Assembly: GCA_947561715.1 (NCBI GenBank)
Contig: OX387204.1
Coordinates: 4,841,001-4,905,000 of the forward strand
DNA: 64,000 bases
Source of the DNA: Ascidia mentula
Taxonomy: Eukaryota; Chordata; Ascidiacea; Phlebobranchia; Ascidiidae
Direction of reading: 5' to 3'
This document shows positions 11,923 to 24,600 of the stretch, in pieces; position 1 is the stretch's first letter, and every line of letters starts with the position of its first letter. The position numbers and the translations under genes were made by a program. Under the pieces are notes generated by a model that did not search any database, was not told the origin of the DNA, and saw only the letters and a program-made list of their open reading frames with translations.

Positions 11923-12687
11923 ATGGAGTTCCGGCCTATCGCCGTTTCGCAAATCCCGTTAGCAGCGTTGATGTTGCTGTCCATGATGGGCGCAGTCAGT
12001 CCTCAGCATCCACCGAGCCTCAACCCACCGCCCAACATCCTACAACAGGTGAACACTGTCCGCGTTCCCTACGGCCGTTCGGTCTTCATCAACCCTGTGT
12101 CAGACCTGAACATCAACGTGGAGAAGAACGACCACTGCTACGTGAAAGTCCTTCCCGACGCACTCAGTCAGCGTCCCGGCTTCATCTCACCAAACCACTT
12201 TCCCTGCGACTTCGGTCCTGAAGATGTAAAATATTCTCACCTCGGTGCTCGCAGCCCGAGCGAAGACCACTTGCGCCTTCAGATCCGATACGACTCCCCG
12301 GAGGAAACTTACGTGATCCCGGTCCGTCTTACCGTCGAAGTCCTCTTCATCCAACGCTCAGTCATCACGACCTCCCTCTTCCTCACAGTCCGCGAGCTTC
12401 TTGGGATGTCCGAACCGATTGACAACACTATTCTCGACTTCACATACGACGAGGCCACGCAACAGTGCCAAGTAGCAACCTTGGCTGGCTCCGCTGGACT
12501 TCCCAGGTATGGAAGTCTAGTTAACGACCCGTCCCAGGGGAGCATGATGCCGTGTGCCGAGTTTCTAAACGCCGGGGTTCGATACCAACACACCGCAACC
12601 ACCAGTTCACCCAACCGGGATCACATCCCTATGGTCGTAGAGCTTTTGGATGCGGATGGAAACCTGATCAAGCAAGAGTATTTTCAG
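11923..12687 (+). other. FREM2: FREM2 exon 1: signal peptide and N-terminal module (aa 1-255)
   Basis: This is the largest exon (765 bases, 255 codons, phase 0). The hydrophobic stretch [16 protein letters not shown] is a signal peptide, probably cut just before PQHPPS. The rest matches the vertebrate FREM2 N-terminal region, with [50 protein letters not shown] and [20 protein letters not shown] as conserved landmarks. Intron 1 is 12688-12927. Confidence 0.95.
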
Positions 12688-15600
12688 GTAATGAATGTTG
12701 TCTAAAGTGAACGATATTTTTCACCGCGTGTGTTTGAAACAGGAATTTGACACGTGCACTTTGAAGGCATTACGCAGAATAATAACATGTTGCGGCAGTG
12801 CAATTTCAAGCAATCGTATATTATTACACTCGATTCTACCGTGTGTGGTTACCCTACTTATATCCCAAAGGGCAAAACATTGGGGAACTTCTCTTTTAAT
12901 AATTCAGTTGCGTATATTTATCTGCAGGTGACAGTGAAAATAGTAAACGGTATTGAGAACACTCCGCCGCGCGTCGACTTCGCGAGCACCAACTTGATGG
13001 AAGTGAACCAGTTTGTCATGACGGCATTTACCAACGAAATGTTGCGAGCCACTGACGTCGAGTCGGATCCCAACGACCTGATATTCAACATTACCCAACC
13101 ACCTCGATTCCAGGAGGGCGAGATCGTGAGTACGGACGATCGAAACCTGCGCATCAACTCGTTCCGTCAGAGCGAGTTAAACGAGTACCGCATCGCGTAC
13201 AAGCCGCCCAACGTGGACTCGGACGTCCAGCGTCTGATCAGCATCGAAATGCAAGTGATCGACACCGAGGGTTTGGTGTCCGAGCCCTTCAGCTTCGTGA
13301 TCGTCGTCAACCCGATGAACACCATGGCGCCAGTTGTGACGCGCAACACGGGACAACTTCTTTATCAGGTGCGTGTTGGCCTCGTTATATAAAGTTTCGT
13401 GTTTCATGCGCTGCAGATCCAACGTCCTGGTAATGGAAAAATCGGCGGCGTCCGGTTGCGCACTGTCGTTTATCAATCCGTTTGTAACTTTGGCGTCTGT
13501 AACGAATATCGACAACAATCAGCCAGCAGATTGGGTCAGGGTAGCTTCATTCCAAAAGCGAACCTGTCGATAAATCGCTGTTAGCTTATCTCTGTAGTGC
13601 GCCGCAGCCCGAAGGCGCAAAACAAAGGCTCGGATTGATATCCATTCATTCGCGCAAAGAGCCTTTCGCCGCAATTCCTCTGGCGTGAGCCCGCGGCGCT
13701 TCGCATGAAAACTTTCCAGCTTCCATTCCTAATAAGTTTAATTTTACCGCACACATTGGAAGAAGTTGGTCATATTTGCTGAATATTTTGTCAGCATATA
13801 AATCCCACCTGCGCCACCCGTTACTGCAAGTGGTGCGACCGCAAACCTCCCTCTAAACGCCTTGTTCGTTTGTTATCATAAAGGGTCAGAGCAGAGTTCT
13901 GTCGAGCTCCCAGAACTTGGAGATTTCTGATGAAGACAACTTGGACGGAGTCAGAATTCACCCTCTCCGTGAACCGCAACACGGAAGACTTTCCATCGAA
14001 GGTTCGAGAAAGCATTTCACGCCTGCCGACCTCGACGCAGGGCTTGTGACGTACCAACACGATGGTTCAAACACGTACAGGTATGTTTTATGTACGATGC
14101 GTGTTTTTGGCAAATATGCAACACATTTTAATTGTTCAGTTCAACGGAAGTTAAAAATACTTGCGCTCTTAATATCACAAAACACAATTTTATTTTTCCA
14201 AAATTGTGCGTGTCTGTTTCTCCTTACGGTAAAAGGCAAAGCAAATTTACGCGGTGAAAGTGTTTCGTCGGCATTCCATTCTGGCCAATTTTCGTCGTGG
14301 ACCCGCCTCCCTGGAACAAATTGTCCAACCACCTAACGACTTACCGCGGCAATTTGCTGCAGCCGTTATCACGCCATCGGTAGGGGAACGTGGCATAGAC
14401 ACACACTCAAAACCCATCCCGTTGGCTTGATTCTGCTTACCGGCAACATGTAAAAAATTACACCCTGTTGTGTCCGTCGCGTGACCACGAGACTGCACGA
14501 CCGCGCGGTCAAGCTTATAGTTTAGGCTTAGTGTAGATTTAGACCTAGGCCCGAACTGACGTACTGACCTACCGTTTTGTTGCTTCTCACGCAGTGACAA
14601 CTTGGTTTTCCGCATGACCGACGGCGAGACCGAAGTAGAGTTTCTCTTCCCGATAACAATAGCGCCTTTGGACAACACGCCACCGGTAAGTCCTTGTGGC
14701 GCGAGCGCAATTTCATTTGAAAAGCGCCACGCGCAACAATTGCCTTCTTGCACCCACTCAAGTTTCATTTTGTCGTTTACAGAACGTTGACACCAATACT
14801 GGGCTGGTTGTAAGCAAGGGCGAAACCAAGCTGGTCAGCCCTTGGGTTCTGCATGCGTCTGACGTTGACTCGGATTCCCTTTTGGTGTCTTTTGTTTTGC
14901 AAGAGCCTCAGTCGGACATTGGCGAGTTTCTGTTGGTGCTCGACGATGTGCCCGAAGGCCCTGAAGCTGATGAATTCTCGCTGCGTCCCGACGGGAGGTG
15001 GGAAAAGGTCGTCACTTCATGGAAGCAGCAGGACATCTTGGACATGAAGGTACCTTATAGCGAGTGGACAGTAAGGAAGGCAGTTGTGCCATCAAAAATA
15101 TTGAAGGATTGTAAAGGGTTTCGCCCAGTCCCCATGCAGCAATAGAGAATATTAAGAATAAGCAAACCTTGTGGTACGCTGAGTTCAACGTTGCAGATTT
15201 TCACAGTGATTTACGTTTCAATCCTTAATTACATTTTTCCAGGTGTATTACCGCCACGTCGGCCCGCACAGCACCGGCGTGGTAATGGACGTTCACCCGT
15301 TTCGCGTTCAAGACAACAGCGACCCTCCTAACAAATCCGAAAAGCTTAACTTTGTCGTCAAGGTCCTGCCAGTGGACGATATTGCGCCCACTCTTTATCC
15401 CGGAACAACATTGCGGGTAGGAACTGAACTTTCGGGTAATCGTTCATGAAATCCATTTGCATTATAAATTGTTGGCGACAGATGAACGTTGAAGAGTTCG
15501 AACTGACGCCATTCAAGAAGGCCTTCCTCAGATATACGGACGAAGATACCAACGACAAGGATCTTGTTTACAGCATCACAGCCCCGATAGTTGAACTCGG

Positions 15601-18600
15601 TCCCATTACACCCTTGGTCGATACCGGTACGGCGACAAACAGATGAAAAATGTACATTTTACACGTGTAACGGTGACCGCGTAAGGCTTTAACGAGTGTT
15701 GTGCGGTCAGCTGAGGTATAAGATTAAATATTGACAGTCGAGTTGTGAAGCCGGCCTATACAGATAGACAGCACTACGCGGCATTAGTGCTACGTCCATG
15801 CGTAAAGGAGGCCCCCGCCGACCGCCCTTTATGGACATCTAATCATTTACGAGCAGTTAAACAAACGTCCCTGGTTTGCGCTGTGACGTATTTGAGGCGG
15901 AATGTCACGCATGTTCGGAAGATGAAACGCCAAGGGGTTAGCTTGTCAAACTCTACGGGTCATGGGTTTGCATGTACACCGGGCGTCGCCGAAACGCGCC
16001 CTGCTAACTAGAAGGGTGGCATTGCACAGACATGCGCGGCCAAGCAAAATCCCGCTGAATTGAGCCGCAAAATGGCCTGCGGGCGACCTTTGCGCAAGGC
16101 TTTGAAAAACAAGGGCCAGGCGGGGCTTGGAACCACTAGTTTTTCATCTGGTCGATCCCGGGCGCATTGTTTGCCAAAAAGTACGCCGGTGGAGAGATTC
16201 GGCACAAAAGATTGCTGTGTTTAAACAGTGTCATCTGTAAGTTATCAAACGACTCGAAAAGTCCTTACGACATGTCGCTTGTGCAATGCCACCGCCCCAG
16301 CCTTTTCCAAACTTCTGAGACGACATTAAGTATGAACTCATTAGGTCCCGTGAATTAGTGGGGGGTTCAGAGGTAGATAATTTTGAGTTTTGAGGTGTGT
16401 CTTAACCCCTAGATCAGACAGTAAAAGCGGCCCACTCAACAGTTGGATTAAACCGTAACAACATGAAGCGACTTGTTTCACAAGCGGGCGACTTAAATAA
16501 CGTTCCCTTTCTTTTTTCCCACCGCAGGCTACTTGGTGTTGACGGAAAACCCAAACACGACCCTTACTGTCTTCACCCAGGCTCAAGTAAACCACCACAA
16601 AGTCGCATACCGACCCCCTGACACCGAGCTGGGCCTCATTCCACGCGCCCTGCAGTTCACGTTCAGCGTCACCGATGCGGCTGGCAACGCTTTGGAAGAC
16701 CAGGTGTGTGTGCTAAGTGCCTCCCTCGCTGAACTAGTGGTTGTAACTGAATCCCCTGTTGCCATAAGGAACCTCCGGTGGTAAAAACAATGCGGCTCAT
16801 TTCTAGCGAGTTTGTCCTTTAAAATGATACCAATTGTTCAGACGTTTTTACCTTGCGTTTGGTCATACAACATACACCTTGTCTGACAGCTCTTCACAAT
16901 TTCCCTACGACCTGTCGACAACAAACCGCCTCGCATCGTAAATACCGGCTTTACGGTGAATGAGCGCGCCATGGCTGACATCACACCAGATATATTGGAT
17001 GCTACTGATGAGGATACAGACGACAACATTCTTACCTTTGAAATGACCACAGAACCCAAGTTTGGTGTTCTGTTATATGATACATCTCCGATTAATCTCG
17101 GTAATGCTTGATCAACGTTAATTTGATTTTTATGTTGTAAAATTGCTGTTTTTAAGTGTTCTGTTCAATTCGTTATACAGTTTTCAACACAAAATTTTAT
17201 GTTTGTTATTTGGTGATTTTGTCCCTGCATATGCAAGACACCATAAAACTCTGCATTGGTGTTTGGGGTAAGAAATCTCTTGGCAAAATACAGTAATTTC
17301 TCAAATTGGGTTTGGCCGTCCGATATTGATGCGCCTATAAACCCATCAATCCACATCGCATCATATCAAAACTGTGTGTACTCAAACCAGGCCCGGCCCT
17401 TACGAATCCCCAAGTAAACAGCCGTAACCTTGACAGGCGGTGCCTTTACGCGAATGGACATCCACGACTCTCATATCAAATACCAACACGATGGCAGTGA
17501 GGTGACGGCCGACAGCTTCGGTTTAGCCGTGTCGGACGGCATGCACTCTATCCCTATTGTAGTTCGCATCACAGTACAGCCGGTTGACGACGAACAGCCT
17601 TTGTTGGCAAACCTCGTTGACGGCACCTTGGACTTCACCATTGAAGTGCTGGAACGCGACCGGGTCACCATCACTGACGAGGTGAGAGATTCGGCATTGT
17701 TGTCGTTCCGCTGTGATTTGGGCGACGGGCGCGGGCATGCGTGTTAGTCAACAGGCATAAATCCGCTGGAGTGGCCGGCGCGTTTGTTTACGTTTTGTGT
17801 CGGGTTTCGTCAAGGAACAGGCGCTGCTCAAACGTCTTCAGCTGCTTTGCGTTTGACAAAAACTTTTAAGTTTTCGGATTATTGTTTCTGTTGGGTGTTG
17901 ATGTGTTCACTTTAATTGAATACAAAATCTGCTTTTTTCTTTTTTAATCTAGAAGTTACCAATATATTTTTACTGCATATTTTTTATTTGTTCGCAGCAC
18001 TTTATCATTTTAAAGCCGTGAAGTGGATTTCTAAAAACGCATTTTTAAAATAAAACTTTAATTTAACTTACAGGTCCTTTCCGCAACCGATGCCGATACC
18101 AACGACCTGGAGCTGACGTACCTCGTAACTCAACCGGCGGGAAAAGGCGTGATCTTGGTGGAAGGCGACGAGGCGACCAGTTTCACACAGGCCAACATCC
18201 GAGACGGCGTTGTTGAATACGAGCATGTGGCCGGTGAAATCGGAACGGAACCGGACACCGACATGTTCCGCCTTACTCTGTCTGATATGTCCGACCAGTG
18301 GACTGTAGGCGGTAACCGGGTGGAGCACGTTGATGTTCACGTGAAGATCCTACCTGTGGATAGCGAGGCACCAGTTGTAACTGTAGCTGAAGACTTCTTT
18401 GTTACTGAAGGCGAGAAGTCTTTGATCGAGCCTATTCACCTCATTGCACGCGACGATGACACAAATGACGAGGAGATTTTGTGTGTGGTCACCGCGCAGG
18501 CGAACGAAGGTTTCCTTGAGAATGTGTCGCCTTTGCCGGGATCGGAAAAATCACGGGCCGGCACCCCGATTAGCTCCTTCACCATCGGTGATATTGTGGC

Positions 18601-21600
18601 CGGGAACATCTACTTCGTGCAGAGCGTCCACCAGGGCACCGAACCAATAGAGGATCGTTTCACGTTCGTCTGCCAGGACGGAACGCCCAACATCTCGGAA
18701 CAGATGTTCTTCAACATCGCGATTATTCCAGGTAGGGCACAATGTTCGGTCACATTAATATTGGTAGTAGCTGCGATGACACCGGCGCCTTGTTGGACTA
18801 GATAGCTGGATTTGTTTGTGATGTGTGTTGCGAAAGCGAATATGTTGGTTTCTGAAACTGCTCGGTATGAGTTTTTGGAATTTCGTTCTATGTGAGCGCA
18901 AAAAAAAACGTTTTATAAAGAGTACGTTCGTCACACCGCAACGAAATTGTCATAATAAACGGCACTAAAATTATACCAGCACCTGGTTTGAGGCAGACAA
19001 AATGTGCGCTTGTGGTCCAGGAATTTTTAAAATTTAGCTGGCCTGGAGGGATATGCGACAAAACATAGACGTTGTCCTTGGCAACGGGGATAAGAATCAA
19101 AACTATGTTGGTCAAGCATCATTGCATGACAGCGAAAGTGTTTGGCGTCGCGCTCAATATAGCGTGCCTTTATATAGGCGCTTTCCGACATGGGAAGTTC
19201 AAGCCCATGGGACGTCGTCCCTTTGTGGCCTTGTAGCCGGCGAAAGTGAAGCGACGCCGTTGCTTATTTGTGGTTACCTTGGCGTGGCAGCTATTCGACG
19301 GCAAAGCAAACAAACGTGTACGTTTTCCGCACGCAAGCAGAAGCTCCAGCACTCTTGTACGACAGGAATAATTTTGACGATATTGATATTGTATGACGAT
19401 ATTGATATTGAAAGATTCGCTTCGTATCGGACTTCCTTTTAGCGATTCTCGCACGTGCCTCCGAAGCCGACCGCGGAATTTAATATCGACTCAACTAGAG
19501 TGCTCGAGAGTTGATGGTCTCCGCTAAGCATCATTCCCAGGTCATGCATCATTTCGAGAGCATACGTAACCTAGCATCTTACTATTAGGACCGCTCGTTA
19601 ACCAAGGACGTGCGACGCGTGCCAACGGGTGCACTTGAACTTAGCCCTGCGCGTGTCCAAACCTTGGCGAAGGCAATCGCTCAAACGCCCATGAAACCCA
19701 TTTTAGCTTCACGCAATCGCGGCCACGCGACGATAATTCCATTAATGTCGTTCGTGATGGATCGGGGTAATTTGACCTGTGGGCTTAACCTAACCACCAT
19801 ACGGACCTCTTGGGCGGCAAACCGCAAATTGAGTGTCTTCAATATGCACTTGCCGGCGTCCGGCTGGGAGATACGAGTACTTTTGTTATTGTCGTCAAAG
19901 GGCCCGCGAAGGTGCTTTAACCGCTCGTCCTTGCTTCGGTCGCTCAATATTAAACCGACGTCAGTCTGCACCTCGAGGCCCGCTGCAGCAATCCTGCCTA
20001 GGGGCGTTGTCGCTGTGTATTACAGTTTTGTAATCCCTTAAATAACAAGAGATTCTTGCCAGCCTGAAGATAATCTGAGTTTAGATTTCAGAGCGGTTTT
20101 AATCCTGGTTGTTATTTTTGGAGTAAATAGTGTTAAGGCGCGGGTGTGACGTCTGGTTAATTCACATGCGTTTACGTTTGCAGCAAATGACGAAACACCG
20201 CGGCTATATTACACCGAGTTTGTAGTTGAAGAAGGTGGCGCCCTTGTCGTCGATCTACCCAAACTACACGCCGAGGACGAAGACGTGCCAGAAGATCAAC
20301 TCATTTTCACCATAACCGAAGCTCCACGCAACGGCGTGTTTCTCCGAAATGTACGTTTGTTAAACGAATTGTCAACCCTTAAAACCTTTCAGCAATGCAA
20401 GTAATATATCGGCGTTAGCACAAAACGCCTCTGAAATAATGACTACGGTGAAATATTATCCCGGCAGAAATGTTGACTCGCCGACCGACGAGTTATTATG
20501 CGCGTAAGCCCGAGTGTGAAAAGGCGAACTGTGACCGACAAGTCAACAAAGTAGCTTCCGATGTCTTCATAACTCAATTCAACGCAATGCGGATCCAGTG
20601 TCTGTGCTTCCACGTTGTTAACACCACTTTCTACTTCAAAGGTCGAGGCCGACCCAATTCCGATCACGTCATTTTCGTTGCGTGACGTCGCTACCGGAAG
20701 TGACATCATTTACCAGCACGACGACACCGAGACGACCGAGGACAAGTTTGAGGTGACTTTGAGTGATGGGATACACGAGGTTTCCCAGATTATTCCGATC
20801 ACCGTTATTCCTGTGGACGACGAGACTCCACGCATGACTATCAACAACGGTATCGACGTGGAGATTGACGAAACTGTGCAGATTGACAACGATGTCTTGA
20901 AGGTTGGTGTAATTTAAACGTACTATCAATCCTTCCAGCAGAGCTGTTATGTTAATTGATCACAAGATCAGGGGCAATATTGAGAATTTTGTTCTCTTTA
21001 TAACGTCAACCTAAATGCAGTGAATTACAACGTATGCAGGCCAAGTTAAAAATCCTTCCTGTACATATGTTCATTTCCTTAACCTGCGTGCACGATATCT
21101 CAACTACATTCATACGCCCTTTAGCAACCACTTGTCACCTGTCGCGCGTAGATAAGGGGCCTCCCGGCATTCCTCCCTGTTTCCGCCCGAAGTGGTTTGA
21201 TAAAGTTTTGACTTGTGGCGTCGCGCGAAGCCACTTCATGGGAAACTTGTAGCTGTCAGCCAAAGTCAACACGCGCCATTCCACCGAATTTTACGCTCCT
21301 TGCATTTCAATACATGACGCGCGAGCTCCGCGAGTCACGCGCCGTGGTTTACGGGAGTGCGCCTGGCACGTTACTGCCAAACCATGTACTTTCGAACCCC
21401 TAATTGTCCGCGGTTAGCCTAATGGCGCGACAAAACCGCCCAGGTACAATCCTGGAACGTCCCCTCACGAACCCAAGAGAAGTACTTACGATTGTAGCTG
21501 CGCCTGTTGTAAACGACTCTTCGGGATTGTTACGTCACAGAAAGCGATCGAACCGTCACAATACGAAAACAGCTTTTGATTGGCACCGCGGTCGTCGCGT

Positions 21601-24600
21601 CGTGCGGCGTCGCGACGATCGGGGATTAACTAGAATTACATATTGTTGAGCCCTGGATACCTGGCTCGGCGGAAAAGGGCGAAAGCACTGTCTCATTTTT
21701 TACCCTTATCCCTATTAAATCTACTACTTTCTAAGTACTTATATTTTCCGCTTTTTTGTAGTATTGGCGGATACCTAAATCGCTCTTTGTGCTTGATTTT
21801 GGTAAATAACGCCTAAATATTTACTATAATACGTATCTAAAATGTGCGTTTTAGTGCGCACTTAACAACCGTCGCCGAAAAGTAAGGCGATGTTGCCAGG
21901 CAACCAAACTGTAAACATCAGTGGGTCATGCCGGAGTGCGAGTCCAAAGAAAAAGAACAAATAGGTTTCAACTTACCTCAACTAAATATAGAACCGCCGA
22001 GCGTTTCTCGTAACGAACGAAGACGCATTGTAAGAACGTTACCACGTGGCCAAATGGGCCCATTGACCAGATCAATCGGGTATTGTGCAACATGTGAACG
22101 GTGCCACGCACCGAATTGGTTGCGAGGCGTTCACTAAAGACGATGAGATAAATGTCCCTTTCACGCCCCCGTCTGACAAGCCCTCCCCGCCCTAGTCGGG
22201 TGACATTTTACTACTATTTGCCTTTCTGGCGTCGCAGTGTGTGAAAAAGATGGTTCTTGCCCTTGTGAAACGTTTGTATAGAAACAATGCATTTGGGGTA
22301 ACGGTCGGGTTCGCCCGCAGACCTCACGACGACGACTAACAACGGTCGAGTCCGTTCCATATGTATTAGCGGGCGGTTTGTGATTTTTGAAAATCTGCCA
22401 TTCTGCGCCATACCAAAGGAACCAAGGTTTCGTGTTTTCATTCCGCATTCCGACGCGACAATGAAGGCGATCGCAATTGCCACTCCGCTTCGGCGACGAC
22501 CGCGCACACCTGGACTTCACCATTCCCTATGGCACGGGTCGCCACTTCTCAATGATTGAGAAATATAATTATCGTTTTAGGGTTATTAAGATTCGCTTAT
22601 CACTTGACTTTTAATATTTGCGTGAATATTATTTTCATTATTGTGGAAACTATCCTCTTTAAATTATATTAAAGTTGCACCGCCAATCTGGTTTTTCAAT
22701 GCCGACCTCTTCACTAAAGCAAGAATTTATTGTAGCCGCAACAAGCTGAGAAGGTTTTATAATATACGCCTTCATAAACTCCAATTTTGTGTCCAGATTG
22801 CTAATTGAATTACGCACGTCTGGTAAGTTAAAACGTGTCCGTTAATTAAACGCAGGCGACAGACCTCGATTCGGAGGACAGCACACTCGTCTACGTAATA
22901 ACCTTCGGACCGCAACATGGGATGTTAAATGTGACGGACGAAAATGGTCGCGTGCGCACGATCCAGGTAGGCGACAACTTCACCCAGGACGACATTGACA
23001 ACAACCGCCTCTCCTATACCCACACAGGTAAGAAGCTTCGTTTCCATAGTTATCCTTAAAAATTTGCCCATGGCGATAATGAGATGTGGGTTTTGGTTTA
23101 ATATTTGCAAGTCGAAGGTTTTTGTCGACGGCGACCAAACTGATTTTGTGACAGCTTTAATTCCATGGTTTCGTAGACTAATTGTATTTAGACCAAAGAA
23201 AGTAGGAGCTGCAGATAATGAAAGGAGTTGCCGAGAGTTTATGATACAAATTGATCAACTTTATTACTTTATGCGAATTTTGTTAAAGAGCTACCGCGTG
23301 TTTTTTGTTATATTTGTATTGCCAACGGCACACGCTGACGCTAGGTTGTCTTACGGAGACAAATGAAGGCTCTGCAAGGCACGATTTTGCGGCCTGTGAC
23401 AAGGATAGGCCTTTCAATATCTTTCAACGACGTGATTAATGACAAGCGCGCTACTGAAAGATGACGCAATGCCGGAGCGCCTGTACGCCGTTCGTCAAAC
23501 GTTCACTTCTATCTGCACCACGACAGTGAAGTGCTCGCGTGACTACGCTGTGCTGAATAATCGGCTGCTTTAAATACACCAATCCAAAGTAAATATTGAT
23601 ATTGCGGCTTTATTTAACCCCGTTCGCCTACCTGGCAAATGGTAGCCCATTTCTGTCCCAGGGCGTGGGCGGCAATGGGCGCGACCCACCTGGCATTTTC
23701 AATACACATATTAGCTGAAAACGCTCCTATGCCGCCGGTAGCAACCGTTTGTTCTGTTGTGGTAAACAGGGGTTATGCTTTGGTTCGCTTAATTTGAAAT
23801 ATGCTCGTTTTCCCTGGTTGGAACGGGAGGCTTTTCTTGGGTTACGATAGGATAAAAACGCATCCGCATTTAATATATTGCCTCTTTTCGACATTCACAA
23901 CCAAGATATTCATGATCCATACAAACCTTAACAACACTGTTTTACCGATGAAAGTTACTTTATCGTTTATTGCATTACAGAACCGCACTTCTCATGTAGC
24001 AAAATAACTTCAGCTCCTAAAGCAATGTAACAAAAGCCACGTAATAGAGAAAAAACGTTTCGAATCATCACGCCATAAAATCACAAAGGGGTGTAGGTTT
24101 CGGTGGTCAAAAGTAAAATTAGCAAGGCTTTCCCAGCACCCGCATTGTTGTCATCCTGTGGATTACCTCTTAGCACGCGAGTAAACCGATACTAGACGCT
24201 TGGTATTGAGTTTCGTCGCCACGGACCGTCGCCGTCGCCATGCTTTGAACTTCGTTGTGTGCGCAGAGGGGAAAGTGGCTCAGTTATCTCTCCCGCCCAT
24301 TTCACCTTGCGCTGAGAAGCTTTGAGCCAATTCAGTGGATTGTTTACCAAACAGAGTCTGCAAAAAGGCCGATTGCTTTAAAAATGAGACGGCGAATTTG
24401 CTACTGCAACATTCTCTGGCCACAGCCACTATTAAAACGTGTTACTCTGTTCGTTTGTCAATTATATGTTACAAATATTAATCAAGAATTAGAAATAGTC
24501 GTCATACCTTTGGTTCATAAGCAAACATTACGTGTCTGCGGTGGTGTTGCAAAGTGCTTGCTGATAACATGCGCACAGCACACGGTTTAACACAGAGTTT

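Noticed and set aside
19610..20041. 143-codon plus-strand frame in FREM2 intron 11 as an alternative exon
   Set aside because: FREM2 exons 11 and 12 join in phase with continuous homology (IIP-ANDETP), leaving no room for an extra exon, and the translation has no CSPG features.
21413..21455. tRNA-like box A (TAGCCTAATGG) followed by a small hairpin resembling a T-arm
   Set aside because: The second hairpin has a 6-base loop and does not match box B, and no anticodon stem or acceptor stem can be formed around it.
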